The notes under the pieces are model-generated. The model saw only the letters and a program-made list of their open reading frames with translations, was not told the origin of the DNA and made no database searches. The position numbers were made by a program, and so were the translations under genes. Shown one piece after another: positions 1-13,700 of a DNA stretch of 64,000 nt. Positions within the stretch are counted from its first letter, which is position 1. Every line of letters starts with the position of its first letter. The stretch lies in contig CM035352.1 in assembly GCA_020137815.1 (NCBI GenBank), positions 5,604,159 to 5,668,158 on the forward strand. The letters run 5' to 3'. This stretch comes from Hormiphora californensis. Taxonomy: Eukaryota > Ctenophora > Tentaculata > Cydippida > Pleurobrachiidae.

Positions 1-253
1 GGTTTACAGTAGTTATGAATTGGGTGATTTACCGTAGTTATGTCGCCGCACCATGCTGAAAATAATATTTTTATTTATCTTAATTTATCTAAATGGTTCA
101 CCTTGAAAAGGTATCATTCGAATTTAATAAGGATCGAAATGGTTTCATATTTAAGTTTAATAAGAATATTAGCATTTCCCAGCACAAAATTTTACATAAA
201 GACTTAGTTTTTTGAGTACACCAAGTTCTCCTTTTATCATTTCTCCTTTTCAG
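1..253. other. Intron or upstream sequence, nothing coding seen
   Basis: AT-rich. Only a short direct repeat (TTACAGTAGTTATG / TTACCGTAGTTATG) near the left edge and the pyrimidine-rich acceptor TTCTCCTTTTCAG just before the first visible SNX29-like exon. Confidence 0.5.
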
Positions 254-3200
254 CTATCGGTCTATTGGAGACGGACTAGAGGACTTTGAGGTGCGTTAAT
301 TCTTCAAACACCATAAAAAAGTATAAAAAGTTGCCAAAACCGGGAAATCATTCATGACAAAGGTTTCTCAGCGAGAGTGAAGTTTGTCATACAATCGATG
401 ATATGAGACCCTTTCATCGAATACCGACCCCCTTCACATTGGTATCATAAAAATCTACTACATAGGTTCAAAACCCAAAAATTTTTGGTTTTGCCTATAT
501 GGGCAAAATGGGCAAAAATGGGCAAAAATGGGCAAAATGAAATGTTCAGTGTTATATGTCGTTTTTTCTTGCCTAGCTAAATCAGTTGTTTTCATATGGG
601 CAAATATGGGCAAATATGGGCAAAAAAAGGTGACCCCCCCCCCGTTCTGATGGAGGTTGGACGTCCTTCAGGAGTACCGTGTCCTCGAATGTACAAACTG
701 TATACTTGGTATCGAAGACACCTCACACTCTGTTCGGCCTTCGTTTGGCAAGGGAGGGGTAACTTCGTTACTGTGCACAGTAATAGCACCACGTATACAG
801 TTTGTACATTCGAGGGCACGGCACATGTAGTGCTACGTTTAAAGTTTGATCAAAATATCCAGTTACTTGTTCACTATGTTAATGTACTACTTTTTCAATT
901 CGCGTGATCTACGATTTGGAAGCGTGATTAGAAGTACGACAAAAGTAGAGACGGAAGGGGGCCAGGATTGACAGATCGGGTGATATTTCTCAGAGGAGAG
1001 AGATGAGTTAATCATTTAGTTAATAGGTTCTGACGTCTTGACGCGACACTTCCTCAGAGCCAGGCTGGAGACGGAGAGAGATAGAGAGAGATAGAGAGAT
1101 ATACAGAGAGAGGAATGAGATTTTGCAGCGATAAAGATACTTCCTAAACTACATAGTAGTATATCAGAGCATTAAACTGCTTAAAGCAACAAAAAAGTAA
1201 AATAATGATTAGATTTGATACTCCATTCCACGAAAAATGTCTGAGGTTCCTGGTTATATTATTATGTAGATGGCTGGTAATACGTCAAGCCGGCGTTCTA
1301 TCAAGCTATCAGGAGTGGTGTGATCCGGTGACACCTTAACCGCTAATCGAATTAGTTTGACCATAAGTCATGACGCAGGTTATAGGTTGAGTCGCTTGAC
1401 ACTGTCTAAAGTATGAACAATTCAAGTTACAGGATCAGTCCATCACTTTCCTCACAGTCAAAGTCATCCGCCCTCCCCCCAACCGCCCCCCAACCGATCA
1501 TATGACACTCATGATTCCCTGTTTCTCCCATACAGATACCCTATTATCCATCATTATTCCAGGTCCACTCGCTTGCGAGCTCCTCGGGGAATGGAGAGGA
1601 TCTTAGAATGCTGCTCAGCTCTGTCCTTCAACAGAAAGAAGAAATTGAGACACAAAACAGGTATTGTTTGAAGACCATGAAAGATATATATATATATTTT
1701 CTTTTGGAGTGTCACGTTAAATAACAAGAACAGCGAATTCAGCAGAATTACTATGTTGACAGTTAAAGCTGAGCCATTGCAGCTCTGATCAATGTCTGAA
1801 CTGTTCAACTCAATGTCATTCTCTCACCTACCATTTTGTAGTACTGTCTAGACACGCATGGCACAAATATCATATATACCTCACTATCGTTTTTTAAGCA
1901 ACGGTTTCGTAATGACCGCATTTTGATAAACGATAGTAAGTTAGGCTGAATTTTACGAAGTAGTAAGGAATGTTCTGATATTGTAGGAAGGTCCCTACAA
2001 TAAATCACCTAAATGACCGTCTCTTCCATCCGGTTATGATCTAAACTTTCCTTAGTCGGATCAGATGGGAGCTGAAACCTGGAATTATCCTCTGAAACAA
2101 CCTGAACTCTGTCTTTAAACCGGAGTTCCTGGGTCCTCGGTCTATTGTTAAACCGGGTCTTAGATTTTGGGTTCATTTCACGCTGGCACCCCATCGTAAG
2201 GTAGACCAGTGGATCCGTTATACAACTGAGGTACCTGGATGTAAAAATAGAACTACCTGTTACACCATGTTGGATTGGGTCGGGATCGGTGTCTTTTTGG
2301 CACAATGGTGTAACCACTGGTTAGTAACCAGTCCATTAGAAAATTATAGGTCGGGTTATTTAGGTGCCGGCAGGCACCTCCGACCCGAAGAAAACAGCAA
2401 AAAACGAAAAAAAGAAAAAAAAATTTTTTGCCCTTGCACAAAAACCCAAAAATGCCGGCCCTATTAAGAACAAAGAAAGGTCTTTTTTTTTGGGGGGGGG
2501 GGGGGGCAAAAAACATGTCAACGATTGTGGCCACACCGTTTGAGATATCGACTTGAAATTTTGTAGGCATGTTCTTGTAGTATTCCTTTGTGTCATGACG
2601 TTGGCGGATTTTTGAATTTTTAATTAATTAATTAATTATAGGTAATTAAAAATGGTGCAAGGGCACCGTGCCCTTGCACATTGCGTGTTCTGTCCCTTGC
2701 ACCGCGCCCTTGCACCAAATTCTATTTTCCGTTCTGCTTAAAATATCGACTTGAAACTTTGTAGGAATGTTCTTCAATCATAAAAGATGATGTTCGAAAA
2801 GTGGGAATAGTCAAAATTAATTAATTAGTTAGTTAGAGCCGTGCAAAAAATGGAATTTGGTGCAAGGGCAGGCAATGTGCAAGGGCAAATGGTGCAAGGG
2901 CAGCCCTTGCACCAATTTTATGATCGAACTGTGTCCACACCGTTTAATATTTTGACACGAAACTTTCTATGCATGTTCTAGTAGCATAACTACGAGTACT
3001 AGAAGAGCCGTATGATTAATATATCAATTAGGTAATTAATTATAGGCAAATTAATCAAAATTTGCCCTTGCACAATTTGTGCAAATTTCCCCTGAACATG
3101 TGCCCTTGCACCATTTTGTTTGCCCATGCACTAAATTATATTTTCCGTTATGCTTAAAATATCGACTTGAAACTTTCTAGGAATGTTCTTCATGCATAAA

Positions 3201-6200
3201 ACATATAATATAATCTACAGAAAGTGGGAATAGTCAAAATTAATTAATTAATTACTTAGAGATTAATTTTGGGGTGGCCCCTGCACAATTTTGGCAAATT
3301 TGATATTCAAACTTTGAGCCTTTGTGAAAGTAATGAAAATTATTTATTTCAGGTTATGATGAACAATAAGCTATAAAAACGCCCCTTTTTGTTACACAAG
3401 CCTGTGCAGGTGCTTGGTATCGAAGACACCTTACACTCTGTCGCCGGGCGACCTTCGCGTGCACACGCTGGCAAGGGGTAACTTCGTAACCAAAGCCTGT
3501 GCATTGTGCATAATGAAATGGATAAATTTTCATCCAGTTGCTGGCGATAGAACTCGATAGAGTTCGATTGATTTACCATGACAACGGAGTTGGTTACCAT
3601 ACTAACCAGAGAATTCGTTGTAAAATAGTCCTTTCTTGCTATAAACTCGGCCTTTAGATAGAAAATTGATTTTATTCTACTCGCACTAATGCAAGGGCAT
3701 TTCACAGTTTGGTGCCGTTATTTTTGTCTCTATTTTTAATAGGATTTTGGGATTAGACTGAAAGTATGGGATCATTTGAGAAGTAGTGAAGATTTGAAAA
3801 TGTTAGCAACTTGCCGGTTCGACAAACTAAACCCATATGATTCCAACTTCGGGTCGGACGAGGGGAAGCTTGCCTTTTGCGAACATATGTCTTAATGAAT
3901 GGATCAGTTAGGGGGGCTTTTAGCAGGTTTAAGTGACTTCTGAGTCGAATATCATGCATTATGGGATCGTCTAAGTAGCAGATGGGAGGTCAATTGAATA
4001 GCAGAGTAGCGCGAGTCAATGGTGTATGAATTGGAAATGGAATTGTGTGGTAACTGGCACACATTTTAGGACAGCAGTATCAATACAAGAAGACACACAG
4101 ACACGGATGATGGAAGTGGTTTGTTGTGAGAAAGGGTTGAGAGCAAGGAAAGGAATTGTTATGTTCTAACCCTCCTTTACGGGACACGCGAAACACAGTC
4201 TAGCTAGGCAACCGCGAAACATAGTCTAGCTAGGCAAGGAAAGGAAGTGGTAAATCCATTTCAACCTCTCTACACTTACACATTAATGATAGTCATCTGT
4301 AGAAGGTAGACAAGCCGTGACTTGTTCTTTACCAGAGATGACAGTGTAGTTTGAGTTATCCCTGTTATCTCTAACAACTGAAAATAATGGTATGTAGTTT
4401 CGAGACAAAATTTAGGTCCAAAGATCAACTACTTAGGCGGTTTAATAGGCCTATTAAACTTATTAAACCGCCTAAGTAGTTGATCTCTGGGCCTGGGTTT
4501 ATATATCATGTAACTAGGGACAATTTTCTTTGGGTTCTTGTACCCCTCACTTTAACAAGCTCTAATTTAAACCATTTATTTGGATTCCAATCCCGGCGAT
4601 TAATCTGTTAACGGTTGACAAGTTATCTAAAATATTTCTTCTATCTTAGAAGAAAAGTTATCTAAACTATTTCTCCTATCTTAGAAGGAAAGTTCTAGTT
4701 ATCTTGTTAATAACATGGGGCATAATTTACAGGTGGAATGTTCCCTTGTCAAATATTTCTAAATGCTCTTCTTGAAAGCCATTCAGATTGTCAAAGTCTC
4801 GACATGACTGAGTGATCTCTGTGTGGCGGCGCCATACCCCATTTGCCTGAGTGATCTTTAGTCTTGACAGAATGAAAATGTTAAAAATCTGGAATGCAAT
4901 ATGAATGGAATATGAGTATGTATAATTATAGGCTATAGCGGACAGATTGTGGTGATTCTCCCGGGTTAGAATCCGAAAATTACACAATTGTATATACTAA
5001 GTCATCCGGGTGATTTTCCTTACCGTCCATAGTGAGTATGTCCACCACCACAGATACGTTAGACAAAATGTAGAACCCAACACCAGAAGAGTCTTCGTGG
5101 CCTTCGACATGGCTAGCGTTGGAACAGAAATCGATTCTGGGGAGGGGGGGGGGGGTGAATATTGAAAGTCTGGAACGCCATTGCAATAGCATGCTATTCG
5201 CCCTTTGGTATAATTACTCTGTTTCAAAGAGCCCAGTCTATTTTGTGCGATATAACTTACTGCAAATGTTAGCTGATCGATTAGTTTCTAGAACTTCCAC
5301 CATCCGCTTTCTCTGCAGTTGAAACATCTTAAGTAGGGTAAGTATTAGGAGGATGATGATAATAATACCAGGAATGGTTGTGGGTAGAATTATAAGGAAG
5401 GTGTACGGCATTATCCAATTCGAGAGATCTCCTGAAACGGGGGGGGGGGGGGGGGGGGTGATATTACTTATCATAGAGATAAGATTGAATCAATTTTATG
5501 TGCTAGTTCACTTAGTTCGACCTTTTAATGCTAATGGCTTTATATGCTAAGTATATATTGACGGTTATATACAGTCGAACCCTGATGAATTTTTGACCCT
5601 CTATAGATCAAATTTTCACACCAAACAAGCAAATTCAATGACACACTAGGCTTTGCATAGCATATATAAGTAGATATATCATTAGTATATAAGGCGCTTT
5701 AATGAATTTTAGACTCGTTCTACATGATCTGAAACTTACGCTTGTCCTCGAATTTAAAGACTTCATCGATCCGATACGTGCATAGACACTCATATTTATT
5801 AAAGTAATATTCACTGCCCATTGTGTATGGAACCAGAGAAACACACAAGGGAAACGCCCATAGGACTCCTGAAACATAGGGGTGGAAGGGTAAAATGTGG
5901 GGGTTTAGGTCTCCGTGAAATATGTTGTGCCAACATTGAGCTACATGACCGTCTGTTGCATCATGATGAAAACATAGTGTTATTGATATGGTATAATATG
6001 ATTGATATGGTATAAAATATTGATCTACCGAACCCTCACAGAGCGCGCTGTGAGCCACATAATTGTGGTCTATAATAACACAGAGGGGGCAATAGCGGGG
6101 GAAGGCTTATCACACAAATTGTCTTTTAACTGGTATAAAATATTAATTTTTCATTTTCTGATCATATCTTCGTGATTGCTAAGAATCTAAGGCAGCCCTA

Positions 6201-7222
6201 GATATAATATGTAGATTTGTAGGTGGCCTTTCTAGTACATATTTCAAGTCTTACCAATCATCATTATAGAGTTGTGCCTGTTAAACACACTCTTGTATCG
6301 GAAGGGCCAGGTCATGGCAAATAACCTGCCGACTGCCATCAGCAAGATTACCAGAAGAGTCGCTCGTGAGGTGAAATTGTGGATAAAACCTGTCAGGTTA
6401 CATACCAACCGACCTGATAATGGGGGAAGGGGGGTGCTGGTTAAGGGGTGCTAGGGGATGCTGGGGAAGGGGGGTGCTGGTTAAGGGGTGCCCATTTTGC
6501 CCAAAGTCTCACGATTTTTGTCCATTATATGGGCAAATATGGGCATATATGGGCAAAAATAAAGGTGACGCCCCCCCCCCCTTGTCTGAACGATGACATT
6601 TCAGATTTATAGGCAGAGCCGGCTCTGCCTATAAATCTGAAATGTCATCTTTCAGACAAGCATGGGGCAATAAAATTATCACTCAGTAATATGACAACTT
6701 AAAGATCAGGTCTCTCAGTAGCTTCAAATTTGATACCTTTAATCATGGCTCAATCAGAGAAGGTTATTATTATATATATGTGGGTGTCACGAAACAGCAT
6801 TGGCCTACCCCTATTCTCAATTGGGAGCGTGTGAGAACTGTGGTCAGAGCATTGAAATATCACGAAACAGTGCATTCTTTAATATCTTACTATATAATGC
6901 AAAAACACCCGAAACTTGATCCCACCCATGCATGTTTGGTGGTCCCTAAATCGTCGTCATCAAGATCAGATCACATCACCCAACAATCAACATGCATGAT
7001 CAGATCACCCTACTGAGGATCAGATCCCCCCACCAGATCAGATCACCCCTACTGATTGGAGTCAAGATCCCCCCACCCAGATCAGATCATCCCATTGAGG
7101 ATCTATCACCCCACCCAGATCAGATCACCCAGTGATATCAGATCCCACATTTCACGCAGCATCCACTGTGCGTGATGAGATCCCCAGAGAGAAGATGAGA
7201 GAGAGAGATGAGGAGAGAGAAG

Positions 7223-7265
<43 letters not shown>

Positions 7266-7290
7266 AGAGATGAGAGAGAGGAAGGGAGAG

Positions 7291-7353
<63 letters not shown>

Positions 7354-7427
7354 AAGGAGACAGACAGAGACAGAGACAGAGACAGAGACAGAGACAGAGA
7401 CAGAGACAGAAACAGAAACAGAAACAG

Positions 7428-7494
<67 letters not shown>

Positions 7495-10400
7495 CAGAGA
7501 GACACATAGACAGAGAAACAGAGCGATACGAAAAACGAGGAATTTCCTAGGTGTTTTTAGTTTAGTGTACGTCGCTTGAGTAATCAATTAATTGTAAGCC
7601 ATCCGTAGGATGGTCTGGGTCCACTAGTAATCATAATGTAGTAATAGCAATTGTACCTAGGAAGGTGGTAGAGTTGACCCAAGAACGTTCCAGGGCCATA
7701 GTTACAATCATAACGGGGTTACTGCCCAGGAGGGTGACAGTGTTTGTCATTGATAGGACCATGAAGAAGAACACTGTTGTGTTGAACCCTTGCCGTCGTA
7801 ACAGCTGTGGGAAGGAAGTTAGAAAACTGTTAGGGGAACTCCCAACATTGGTGTATAACAGGAACCGACCGACCCAAGTAAACAACCAATCAGAACTCGT
7901 TATTTAGGTCACGTGACTGGTTATCAGCCAATCTGCAGGGACCAGTATTTCCTGATTCGGTCGGTTCCTGGTGTATAATAAAACTATCAAAATGTTGTGA
8001 AAAGTAGGACCCCAAACTGAGTTAATCCTGTTTACAGAGTATATTCGTACAATGCAGTGATTATCATGCCTCTTATAAACCCTCATTGGTCTCTGCTGCA
8101 CGGACTATAAGCCCTATGTTGCAATCTCTACTGCAGACATAATTAATCAATTGCAAAAGTAACATCTTGCTGAATGTGGAACTATTTTTAGCTATCTAGA
8201 CTCTCCCCTCGGAACCATCGCAGCTTGCTCATATATATTTACCACAAAATACTAACTACTAATTAATTAGAGTGGCTGGATAATGGTAAAATCTAGGTAA
8301 ATCCGAACTGAAATTGATCTAAGATTTTTGCCCCCCCCCCCCTCCCATATTTTTATTAATGTTAACGAATAAAATTGTACTTGTATACAAACCAACACAT
8401 GTACTACACTTCTCACCCAGCTCCTATTGTTTTGGTTCCATTCAAAAAGAATAGCACATCCCACACTGAGTTGCTTTGTAAGACAATTATACTGTCATGT
8501 CGAATCAACTGTTGTATGGATTAGCAGGGTGTGTTGGAATACCCAGCAATGATACCTGCCCTGAATTGAATGAAGCCCATTCCACCCTCTTCTACACCGC
8601 CCTTGGGGTCCTACTGGCATGTTCCATCTTCATCTCAGTCTCTGGGCATGTCCTTCTCCACGCTGTATTCCGGGTACATAAGATACTTCTGAGAGACACG
8701 AGTGTGTCCCGGTTATGTGTTGCCCACCTATCGGTATCTGATATGATGTACAGTTTACTTGTCTCGCCACTGTTTCTCAGTAGTCTCTTCTCTACTAACA
8801 GGTAACAAGCTATTTAATTTAATCTTCCTGAAGTCCTGCAACGCTGATCACTTAATTACTTAGTCGGATTATTGTAAAGTTTTGCAGTTAAGTTATCAAC
8901 ATGGTTAAAGCTAATCAAATCCCTCAACCGTTGCCAGAGAGGGAGATGGTATGAGCTCAAAATTAAATCTCCTGCTAATCCAGCTGGTTGGGTTTCTGTC
9001 CACTTTAACAATCCGAGCTTCTCTCTTTGTTCTGGCCATTGGATCTGTCGACGAGGCATGCAGGCAATACCTGTCGCAGTTTTACAACAAGCATTTCAAC
9101 CTTGTGACAATCAAGACAGCGGTAGGTGATGGAATTGATTATAGTGTCTGAAGGTGTATAAACTTTTTTAAAATGGAATTGATTATAATGTCTGAAGGTG
9201 TATAAACTTTTTTAAAATGGAGTTGATTAGTGTTTGAAGGTGTATAATGAACTCAGATGAATCCCTCAGATTGGTGCAGGATGGGTTGTGAGCGTGTGTT
9301 ATGGTATCCTGCCATTCATGTGCAATGATGAATACTCCTTCATGGAGAGGGGTGCCTTGCCCCACTGGTGGTTGGCTGATCTCATGGCATCGAGTGGGAA
9401 GATAACCCAAATGTGGGGCTTCATGGTTACCGTGGCGATTCCCATCATCGTTCCCATGGTGACTGTGGTTGTGTCAAATGTGGTCATGCTCTGGCACCCT
9501 TCCAGCGAGGGGACCAGGGAGGAGGAGGTGGATGAAGTTATAAGGGAGGCTAGGAGGCTGAGGATGAGACTTCCCACCACCAGACAATTTGTAATTGGGA
9601 TGAACAACAACTCTAAAGGTAGATATCATCAACTTTGAAAATAATGATGAATAATTGTATATTTCCTTGAAATGCTATATCCCCAAAATGTATCAGATCC
9701 TGTCGAAGAAGGGATGGATAAGGGAAGTACTCCAGCTATCCCGGGAGGCAACATCAACACGGTCGTTTCTTCAATGAGAGTAGTCAGCCTAGTTTATGTA
9801 GTTTGCAACGTTCTTCGTGTTATATCCGAGATACAACTGTGGACTTCACCACACCGAGAGATACAGGTTGCTACCAAACTCCTTCTATACTTTTGATAGT
9901 TTCTCTTTGGCAACTTCAGGGGGCATATATATTATTACATATTGTACGTCCGAACCATTTATCCCGATCCCCCTGCATGCTAAACTAAAATATAATCAAT
10001 TTAACGAATTTCATTTCCCAGGGGTATGGTGAACTAGTTAGTGTCCTTCTTTACCAAGCCTACGTAATGCTTAGCCCCATTCTTCACTTCACATGCAGCC
10101 GCCAGATGCACCTGGCGCTCCGGGCACTCCTCTCCGGACATGGATCCATCGCAGAGCACCTTAATGCTTTCAACGAATCAAACTAATTATGATAACGGTC
10201 ATTACTACTAATAACTGGGATATTAAAGTGTGTGTACTCGTGTCAAGTTAAAGCTAGTGATAATGTATGGAATCTTAAGTTTCTATAATGATCATCCAAT
10301 TATTTTGTGTTTATTTGGAGTGGGTGATGGGGAACCCATGGCTGAGTTGTAATGTTTGTTGTAGTTGTGGGGCCTGCGGGCAGTCAGTGTCATCCTCTCT

Positions 10401-10672
10401 CTGGCCATGTTATTAATTCATTACCTAGTATCCTTTTTTCGAGCAGGTGTGAGTATAGTGTGTTTTAATTTATATCTACAGGATTATGGGACCAGTTATT
10501 CCCTCAGTTTTATAAGTCAAGTTTATTTAGTCGTCTATATATTGTTTTTCAACCAGAGCTGTTCGAGTGTGTCATATAATTAGTCGAGGATATACCGCTC
10601 TGATGATTCGGCGGAACATCGTCAATATTTTGGCATGTCTCTGTCGGGTATGGGCGGTATATAAGCGCGGAA

Positions 10673-10715
<43 letters not shown>

Positions 10716-13700
10716 TTGTCATATTGAAAATACCTTTCGCTGGTGACACTGCGCCATCACGTTGAAGATAAGACCAAAAATAAGAATAACCGACAGGAGA
10801 GTTACAAGAGTGTAATCTGCAGTTTCATCTCGGATCGTGGTTGAATTTTTCATCTCCTAATCGCTGGGAGGGCTTGGGTTTTGTTAAAAAGAATTAGAAA
10901 GTCCGTTTTCTATAAAGCATGCACATTAAAGCAAAGTTTCAGACAATTTGAGGTGAGCGCCAAGTTTTAATTCACAAATAATGCAATCCCTCCTCGGCCC
11001 TTCTCTCGTGATATTTATATCCAGAGTCTAATTTTGATGTTGTAATCCAACTTGTACTTGGGGTGCACCTTATTGCTCCACCAATTCTAACAATGCTATT
11101 ATAATAGCGATATACAAAAGTAGACAAAAAGTGACGCTCCCCCCCCCCCCACCGATATAATAGCATTGTTAGAATTGGTGGAGCAATAAGGTGCACCCCA
11201 AGTACAAGTTGGATTACAACATCAAAATTAGAGTTTGTAGAGTAAAAGTAAATAGGTTCACTGTCAACGTGTCACAAAATAGGGCCCTATAGGGGGGGGG
11301 GGGGAGAACTGCTGAGACACTCCACGCACCACTCCCACTACATTAAGTTATTTAGGAGATGGGAGATCGGTTGGTTTCAGGGGTGCAATTCATGCATCAG
11401 CAAAGGTCAGGTAGCTGTGTGTACACGTTTCAACTTCAAATACTGTCTGCACTATGTATTTTAATATTTCAACAAAACATGTTCCTGCAGAGAGCTGAAA
11501 GAATCATTAACTCGAGAGTTGGGAGTAAGGAATGTGTTAAGGGATGAGATGGCCCAGCTTCGAGACGCCTTCCAGGGAAAACAGCACCACAATGATGCAG
11601 TACGTTAATTAGTTAATTAATTAGTTAGTTCTCTATAATTTGTATACTACTACTACGAGTGCCTGGGCTTGCCAACGGCAAGCCCACAGGGGACTATCGC
11701 AAGCGATATCGCCGGCACTAGGAGAGCAGCCCCCCCAATCCCCCCACGAAAAAACCAAGAGGTTACAACAAGGACCTGTCATCTGACACGATCACTTGAA
11801 GGTGGTTCAAGGATTGGAGGTGCGTCTCCTGCGGTAGTTGTTTGATTTGTTTCTATTGTTTCCCTGTTCTGTGTATTTCCCCTGTGCTACCATCAGGGGT
11901 TATACTCTCCTTATTTCATTTTTTTTCTTTCTCTTCTTTTGCTTTGAGTTCATGAACTTTGCTTATGATCTTTAAGGCTTCCTCTGTGTGGTGTAGTATT
12001 GTTTCTCCTAGGTTATCGTAGTTTGTTTTTCCGCTTATTCTCATTCTTACTATTTTCAGTGTTTCGCAATCGCATATCAGGTGTTTGGATGTTTCCTCTG
12101 CCTTAGAACATAGGCTACATGTTGCTGAGTTTGTTTTCCCAATTTTTTTGAGGTACTTGTTGAATGGTCCTATATTTGTGGTGAGGTGTGTGATGTTTCT
12201 GAATTTCTTCCTGTTCTTTTTGTATATTTCTATCTTTTTTGTGAGTGTTTTCCAAGTTAATTTGCTCGTAATTATTTGTTTTGTTTGTTTGCCACCTTTT
12301 TTAAGGAAATGATTCCATGTGTTTTCCTTGGCTGTTTCCTTAGTGTTTGTTTTGATGTAACTCTGGGGGATTGGGCTTGGTAGACTTTCGCTTATTTGTT
12401 TCTTACTTCCTTCTTTGGCTAGTATGTCAGCCGCCTCGTTGCCTTCTATCCCTATATGTGCTTTAACCCATTTGACTGTTACGTGATTGTGTTGGGCCAG
12501 TTTATTTAGCTCGTTATTGCTCTGCTTTATAGTCTATAATTTGTATGATACGTGATTTATAGCATGTTTTAATCAATTAACAGTCATATGATAAAAAGTC
12601 AACTACTACTAGTTTTGATGCTCTACTGAAACCAATTAAGGTGATCAGAAGTTTACAAAGGGAAAACCAGGCGCTGAAGCAGCAGCTAAGGAAGTACGTC
12701 TCGGTAATACAGACAATACGAAGGCAGCACGATATTGTTGATACCCCTGAGATTGCCGCAGGTATACTAATTTTCAGGAAATAGCATAATAACCTGTATT
12801 TTGTACCCTACCTTTCTTCAATTTTCTTAGAATATTCTAGACCCTATCAAATGGGGCCTGAAATGCCACATTTTAGTCACATTTCGCAATTTAGAGAAAG
12901 AGAGAGCAAATAGGGGATAATGATAGATAGGGGATAATGATAGATAGGTATAATTTAAGCAACTTTTGAAAGATTACCTGTCAACAAAATATGAATCAAT
13001 AAGTTGACCAATCGGCTGTTTTTGAGTCGCATAGTTCTGATACAATGAAATAGTGTTTATTTAGGACTGTACACGACTCGGAGATTTATCTCAGGAAAGA
13101 TAATACGGAACGGTTTCGACGTTTAACGTCATCATCAGCTCAAATTAATTTGTTTAAAGTAGTGTTGAAAAGTTTGAGCTGATGATGACGTTAAACGTCG
13201 AAACCGTCCCGTATTATCTTTCCTGAAATAATAATAATAATAAGTCGTCTACAGTCCTAAATAAACACTATTTCATTGTAACAAAATATGGGTCGTGGAC
13301 CCTCAACAGTGTTAGTGAACTACGAACTAGGGCACCAACTATCACTATACCAATAATGTTTCCTATGTTTCAGTGTTGGTGGAGGTTCCAGTTGTCCAGC
13401 CATTACAACTACCACTACCAAGCACCTCGACCAACTGTGATACAACTGCTTTAGAACAAAAGCTAGCCCAGGTGACAACATTAACCACATGATTCATAAT
13501 TACCACATATAATTAATTACCACAGTCAAAACAATATGAAGGATCCCTATATTATCCCTATATTATCCCATTAAACCTTTTTTAGGTTTCTGAAATGCAC
13601 GGCGAACTACTGGAGTTCAATCAGTCCCTACTGGCACAGAACATGTCAAGAGAACGGCAACTTGCTGAAATGGAGCAGAGACTGTTAGCTTTCCAACAAA

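Noticed and set aside
2253-2596. Frames with FFFLFFVF / PPPPPPKKK in the element, also at 26579-26893
   Set aside because: They cross poly-A/poly-T and poly-C runs; not protein-like.
3349-3705. 118-residue minus frame repeated at 28755-29105
   Set aside because: Conserved only because the two element copies are nearly identical; a small length difference in the repeat does not follow protein logic and no domain is seen.
7020-7140. CRISPR-like spaced repeats of CAGATCAGATCACCC
   Set aside because: Irregular spacing and variable units in a eukaryotic intron; degenerate tandem repeat.
7106-7587. Long Ser/Leu- and Arg/Glu-rich open frames on both strands
   Set aside because: They only translate the (GA)n/(CT)n microsatellite; no composition change, start context or homology.
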